Assembly (NCBI RefSeq): GCF_002258315.1
Contig: NZ_NOYD01000018.1
Location: 1 to 64,000 of the forward strand
Source: Rhodococcus sp. 06-462-5
GTDB taxonomy: Bacteria > Actinomycetota > Actinomycetes > Mycobacteriales > Mycobacteriaceae
DNA: 64,000 nucleotides
Reading direction: 5' to 3'
A program made the translations under genes and the position numbers. Positions 60,630 to 64,000 of this stretch are shown piece after piece. Numbering within the stretch: position 1 is the first letter of the stretch; each line of letters starts with the position of its first letter. Under the pieces are notes generated by a model, which saw only the letters and a list, made by a program, of their open reading frames with translations, did no database searches and was not told where the DNA came from.

Positions 60630-61285
60630 CAGCCGACCTCCGCTTGATCGTCGACGAGCAGATCGGAGAGTCGGATGGCCTGCCACGGACGGTGACCGGG
60701 AACCTCGCACCACACGGTGGCCGGGTTCTCGTCGTCGATGTCGAGGCGTTCGAGGTGCACTCCGTATCGCGCGGCGAGGGCGGCGAGCCGCGTGCCGTCG
60801 AGGTGCGGGTTGGAGATATGCAGAATCAGCCGGATCGCGGGGGCGTCGAGCTCTTCGCGTAGCTTGCCGGCGAGAAAGGCTGCCTTGCCGGCCGCCGAGT
60901 CGTCGGCCGAGGTCTGATCGCCCTGCCGAAAGACCGCGTCCTTGGCGTGAAATGTTCCGTACCAGGCTGTTTCGTCACCGTCTCCGACCACGGCGAAGCT
61001 GCCGCGCTCATCGCCTGCGGCGTAGAGCTCGACCAGCGGTGCGGCCGACGCAGCGGAGGCGACCGCGTCGGTGACCTGCTCGGCCTCGCTGGCGCGCAAT
61101 CCGTCGTAGTCCAGGTCGAGCTGCTTGTAGAGCTCTCGTTTGATCTTCTGCCACATCGACCAGTCGGTCAGCCCGGACTTTTCGGCCCATGCGCGGATCT
61201 CGCTCGCGGTCGACGCCTCGAGGGTCTCGCGTGCCTGTCGTACTGCGGTGGCGGCCTCGGCCCATTCGCTCGCTGCATCGCTCAT
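60629..61285 (-). CDS. Hypothetical protein coupled to the MinD-like ATPase
   Basis: A 218-aa soluble acidic protein. The first 80 residues form helices (SEWAEAATAVRQARETLEAS; WQKIKRELYKQLDLDYDGL). The remainder is mixed alpha/beta (PAIRLILHISNPHLDGTRLA; YGVHLERLDIDDENPATVW). AAGGA precedes the ATG. Its stop overlaps the MinD-like start, so the two proteins are probably made in step and may interact. No family recognised. Confidence 0.68.
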   Translation of the reverse strand: MSDAASEWAEAATAVRQARETLEASTASEIRAWAEKSGLTDWSMWQKIKRELYKQLDLDYDGLRASEAEQVTDAVASAASAAPLVELYAAGDERGSFAVVGDGDETAWYGTFHAKDAVFRQGDQTSADDSAAGKAAFLAGKLREELDAPAIRLILHISNPHLDGTRLAALAARYGVHLERLDIDDENPATVWCEVPGHRPWQAIRLSDLLVDDQAEVG

Positions 61286-61359
61286 GTCCTGGCGTTCCTT
61301 TCGTGGTGGCTGTTCGCCGCGGTGCTGCGGCGATCTCGCGCTGTGGCGGCGGTGGGTGA

Positions 61360-61953
61360 TCACGCTTGCTCGATGGCGGCGATGACGTAGCGACCGTCGA
61401 CTTGGTCGGTGGTGATCCGTTGGCGGTACTGCGTCCCAGGCCCGTTCGGGCCGCTCTCGGTGAGAGTGAGGGTGTAGGAACCGGTGCGCAGCGGGTCGAT
61501 GTCGAGGCAGTAGGTGGTGCCGACCGGGACGGTGGCGATACCTGCGTCGAGGTTGGCTTCGACGGTGAACGGGGCACTTGCCGGGGCGTTCGGTGACACC
61601 AGAGCGTGCGCGGCCGTGCCCGATTGCTGGACGTAGTAGGCGTGCTCGAACGCGGCGATGACCCCTGGGCCGCTGTTCTGATCACCGGTCGGCATCGAGC
61701 AATCCGGCCCGGCCGCAACGGTTGTCGGCGCGACGGAGGAAGAGATAACCGTATCGGTGGCTGTCGTGTCCGGCTCGGAGTCGCCACCGCTGAACAACAC
61801 AGCGGCGGCGACGGCCACGAACACCACAGCAGCCCCGGCTGCCGCGACCGCGCGTCGGCGCGATCGCGGCACACGGGTCGAGCTCGACGTCACCCCTGAT
61901 CGGGCTGGGCCGGTGGCACTGGCAATCGGAGATGTCGTCGAACGGCGGATCAT
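61360..61953 (-). CDS. Single-pass exported hypothetical protein
   Basis: A 197-aa protein with a Ser/Thr/Arg-rich cytosolic N-terminus, a helix near residues 36-54 (VAAAGAAVVFVAVAAAVLFS) and an exported domain with two cysteines (GPDCSMPTGDQN and TTYCLDIDPLRTG) that could form a disulfide. The exported part is beta-rich (YTLTLTESGPNG). AAGGA is well placed. Unrecognised; probably a T4SS surface or scaffold part. Confidence 0.7.
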   Translation of the reverse strand: MIRRSTTSPIASATGPARSGVTSSSTRVPRSRRRAVAAAGAAVVFVAVAAAVLFSGGDSEPDTTATDTVISSSVAPTTVAAGPDCSMPTGDQNSGPGVIAAFEHAYYVQQSGTAAHALVSPNAPASAPFTVEANLDAGIATVPVGTTYCLDIDPLRTGSYTLTLTESGPNGPGTQYRQRITTDQVDGRYVIAAIEQA

Positions 61954-62003
61954 CTGGAATTCGTCCTTCCTGGCTGGTTCAACTAGCTGGCTGTAGGGCG
62001 AAA

Positions 62004-63338
62004 TCAGGCGGGTGCGAACGCCGCCTGCAAGCCGCCGAGAGCGGCAGTGGCCTGATCGACCAGAGGAGCTGCAGCCGACTGCACCGTCTCGACGGTCTGA
62101 GCCACATGCGGCTGTTCTAGGGCCTTCGAGGTGAAGCCCTGCACCGCCGAGGCCGCCGGTGCGGTCCACACCGACGCATCGCTGACGGCCTTGGCGACGA
62201 TCGGAGCCGCGCTCTGAACTGCAGTGTCGGCCGCCGCGAGAACCTGGCGGCCGTCCGGGTCGGCAGCGAGAGTGTCGCGAACCTGCCCGACGGGTCCGGG
62301 GAGATCGACTGTCGCGGCCGGCGGAATCGCCGGGACGCTGTCGACGGCCGGGGGAACAACCGCCGGGGCGGGGGCCGGCTCTTCGACGATCTGCTGCTCG
62401 CCACCGAGAACGGTGGCACCGAGGATGCCGCCGATGACAGCGCCGGTGCCGGTCAGGCCCAGCACGATCGGTGCCGACAGCGCTGCGCCGACGCCGGCAC
62501 CGGCAAGTGCTGCTGCGCCGGGAACGAAGATGTACCCCACCGGCCCGGCCCAGATGACCGCGGGTGTAGCCGCGGTCGTCGCAGCCAATCCGAGTCCGCC
62601 GCCGATAGCAGCAGCGGTGCCGGTGATCACCGCGGCCGGGACCACCGATGCCGCGAGGCCGACAGCGCCACCGGTGATGACACCGGTCGCGGTACCCGCT
62701 GCGATCCGGTCGGCGCGTGGCGCGTCGGCGAATCCGTTGTCCACGAGCCAGTTTCCGCCGTCGGCTTGTATTGCCTGCAACGTGTTGTTGGTACGTGTGA
62801 GCAGGTTCTGGTCGACGATGTTGGTATCGACCGGTACCAGCTTGCCGCCGGCGATGAAGGTTCCGGGCGGGGCCTCGATCGGGGCGATGACCTTGCGCTG
62901 CACCGTCGGGACCGGCGGCGGGGGCGGCGGAGTTGCCTGCAATGCCGGGGGTGCTTCGCTCGGGGCGGCCTGCGGAGCGGGGGCTTCGTAGTAGGTGTTC
63001 TGGTAGTTCGAGGACTGCTGGTTACCGGCCAGGTAGTCGTCGTAGCTACGCGACGGGGTTTGCTGCACCTGTGGTGAGGGCTGGTAGCCGTCCAAGTACT
63101 CACGCGGTTTCGGAGCGGGCGGCGGAGGGGTGGCCGGTGCCGTCTGCGGTGTGCTCGTGACTCCCGGTTGTGATCCTTGAGGACTGGTCACTCCCGGCTG
63201 CGATGGTGCAGCTTGAGCGGGAGCGGCCTGCATGGTCAGGCCTGCGATCGTCACCGCAGCCATGGCGGGCAGCGATTTGATCACCCGCCCTCGCTTCTTG
63301 GATGAGCGGTGGTGTCCGGTGCCCGGTGTTACTGGCAT
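62004..63338 (-). CDS. Proline-rich exported protein with glycine-zipper membrane region
   Basis: A 444-aa protein, first gene of the secretion operon. A signal peptide (LPAMAAVTIAGLTMQAAPAQA) is followed by a Pro/Gln/Tyr-rich stretch (QQTPSRSYDDYLAGNQQSSN; then eight consecutive prolines or near). A central Gly/Ala-rich block of several helices (GVITGGAVGLAASVVPAAVI; GLTGTGAVIGGILGATVLGG) looks like glycine zippers and may insert in the membrane. The tail is Ala-rich and helical. Good ribosome site (AGGAAGGG). No family recognised; an outer-envelope channel component is conceivable. Confidence 0.68.
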   Translation of the reverse strand: MPVTPGTGHHRSSKKRGRVIKSLPAMAAVTIAGLTMQAAPAQAAPSQPGVTSPQGSQPGVTSTPQTAPATPPPPAPKPREYLDGYQPSPQVQQTPSRSYDDYLAGNQQSSNYQNTYYEAPAPQAAPSEAPPALQATPPPPPPVPTVQRKVIAPIEAPPGTFIAGGKLVPVDTNIVDQNLLTRTNNTLQAIQADGGNWLVDNGFADAPRADRIAAGTATGVITGGAVGLAASVVPAAVITGTAAAIGGGLGLAATTAATPAVIWAGPVGYIFVPGAAALAGAGVGAALSAPIVLGLTGTGAVIGGILGATVLGGEQQIVEEPAPAPAVVPPAVDSVPAIPPAATVDLPGPVGQVRDTLAADPDGRQVLAAADTAVQSAAPIVAKAVSDASVWTAPAASAVQGFTSKALEQPHVAQTVETVQSAAAPLVDQATAALGGLQAAFAPA

Positions 63339-63784
63339 TGATGTCGATCCCTTCCTGGTGCGACCCGATGGTCGGGTCGTGCTGGTGAATGCGATTGCGG
63401 AGCAACCGTTCTGGCGACCATTGGTTTCAGGCAATTCGGTGAAAAGAAATGGATGGGTGCGTGCGATCCATAGGTTGTGGGCCAGTCGCACGCACCCATC
63501 ACGTGCTAGAGGCTCAGAGCCAGCCGAAGACCGCCGACCAGAACTACGGCTGCTGGAAAATCCACATCGGGTATCGAAATCCTCTCTGTGAGATCGGGTG
63601 TGAGTTCGAGGGGTGATGTCCGGGCGGGGCCGCGCAGCGCTGAACATGGTGAAATGCGCTCACTGCGCGACCCTCGCGCTGGTCCGCCGGTCGAGCTAAA
63701 GGGCGCGGGGGAGCTCCTGTAGCTCCCGAGTGGGACTATCAGCGAGAGCCCACCCGAGTCGGGTTGCAGCCCGGACTGCCAGGT
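63339..63784. other. Intergenic region ahead of the secretion operon
   Basis: About 445 bp without a convincing gene. It should hold the minus-strand promoter of the secretion operon and the terminator of the gene at the right edge. Near 63700-63780 lie several compatible stems, the clearest being GGGAGCT-CCTGT-AGCTCCC at 63709-63727, followed by CCCACCCGAGTCGGG and CGGGTTGCAGCCCG. Their density suggests a terminator cluster or a structured transcript. Confidence 0.45.
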
Positions 63785-64000
63785 TTAGGGCTTACGGGTA
63801 GGGATGGACCGCTCGTTGCATGATGTAGATGGACCCCATTCGGCTAGCAGGGCTCCGTCGTCACCGATGTATTGGTGGCGACCGGAATGCTCGTAATCGA
63901 GCGAGCAGGCAATCAAGTCGCCATGTGTCCGATTTACGACGATTGACGCGCAGAACTGTTTCTGTGCCAGGAAACTTGGCACCATCGCATCCCGTGCGGC
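63785..64000 (-). CDS. Hypothetical protein, partial at the window edge
   Basis: At least 66 aa on the minus strand, with the frame still open at the right edge, so the true start may lie outside. The sequence includes MVPSFLAQKQFCASIVVNRT, a Cys-x-His pattern in CSLDYEHSGRHQYIGDDG, and LLAEWGPSTSC. The spaced Cys, His, His and Trp recall short actinobacterial and phage proteins of unknown role. Coding is likely but not certain. Confidence 0.5.
   Translation of the reverse strand, partial: AARDAMVPSFLAQKQFCASIVVNRTHGDLIACSLDYEHSGRHQYIGDDGALLAEWGPSTSCNERSIPTRKP

Noticed and set aside
63339..64000. Right attachment site of the element
   Set aside because: I looked for a copy of the tRNA-Thr 3' end (AGGAGGCTCCA and neighbours) near the right edge and saw none, so the element end is not called here.
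1..64000. CRISPR arrays, rRNA genes, insertion sequences
   Set aside because: No regularly spaced repeats, no rRNA sequence and no transposase with terminal repeats were recognised in the window.

Overview
The window reads as high-GC actinobacterial chromosome of the mycolic-acid group, most like Rhodococcus or a close relative. The reasons are the GC-rich codon use, many GTG starts, frequent ATGA/GTGA gene overlaps, an Lsr2 homologue, a 13E12-type DUF222-HNH gene, a mycobacterial-type LexA box, a solo MbtH protein and a cutinase. Genus is an inference; no rRNA is present.

Bases 1 to about 18,130 are ordinary backbone: a flavin reductase, an MFS exporter with its MarR regulator, rsgA, otsA, a heterodimeric ABC exporter, a TetR regulator with an FBP-domain protein, a quinone-reductase-like flavoprotein divergent from a GlxA-type regulator, the DUF222-HNH gene, two charged coiled-coil proteins (one CsbD-like), an alpha/beta hydrolase, mbtH, a ThrE-type exporter and a tRNA-Thr(TGT).

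From the 3' end of that tRNA to the right edge the sequence looks like one integrative and conjugative element (ICE). Its left end holds a tyrosine integrase, an XRE repressor overlapping it, and a divergent excisionase. Then come a ParA/ribbon-helix-helix pair, a DUF2637 membrane protein, small element-specific proteins, two DnaA-box-like sites near a DnaB-N-domain protein, an Lsr2 homologue, and a MobF relaxase-helicase (1346 aa) facing a coiled-coil accessory protein across a possible oriT. The other attachment site was not found and probably lies beyond 64,000.

Between relaxase and secretion genes sits an apparent cargo of about 11 kb (33.9-44.7 kb). A CGNR zinc-finger regulator is divergent from a ten-gene, mostly overlapping operon for organosulfur acquisition: SsuD-like monooxygenase, ketopantoate-reductase-like enzyme, sulfonate ABC transporter with two binding lipoproteins, SfnB/DszC-like flavoprotein, hydrolase-like protein, rhodanese and GlcD-like oxidase. 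A 25-codon leader peptide ending Asp-Cys-Arg and overlapping hairpins precede ssuD, suggesting cysteine-responsive attenuation.

From 63.3 down to 45.0 kb a convergent minus-strand block encodes an actinobacterial type IV secretion system: VirD4-like coupling protein, a VirB4 that appears split into two genes, VirB6-like and VirB8-like proteins, a small membrane protein, a lipoprotein, a three-domain wall hydrolase, a large cutinase-family protein, a MinD-like ATPase and several unrecognised secreted or membrane proteins. The hydrolases would suit passage through a mycolate-arabinogalactan-peptidoglycan envelope. The most notable points are the ICE carrying a leader-controlled sulfur operon and the envelope-adapted secretion module.
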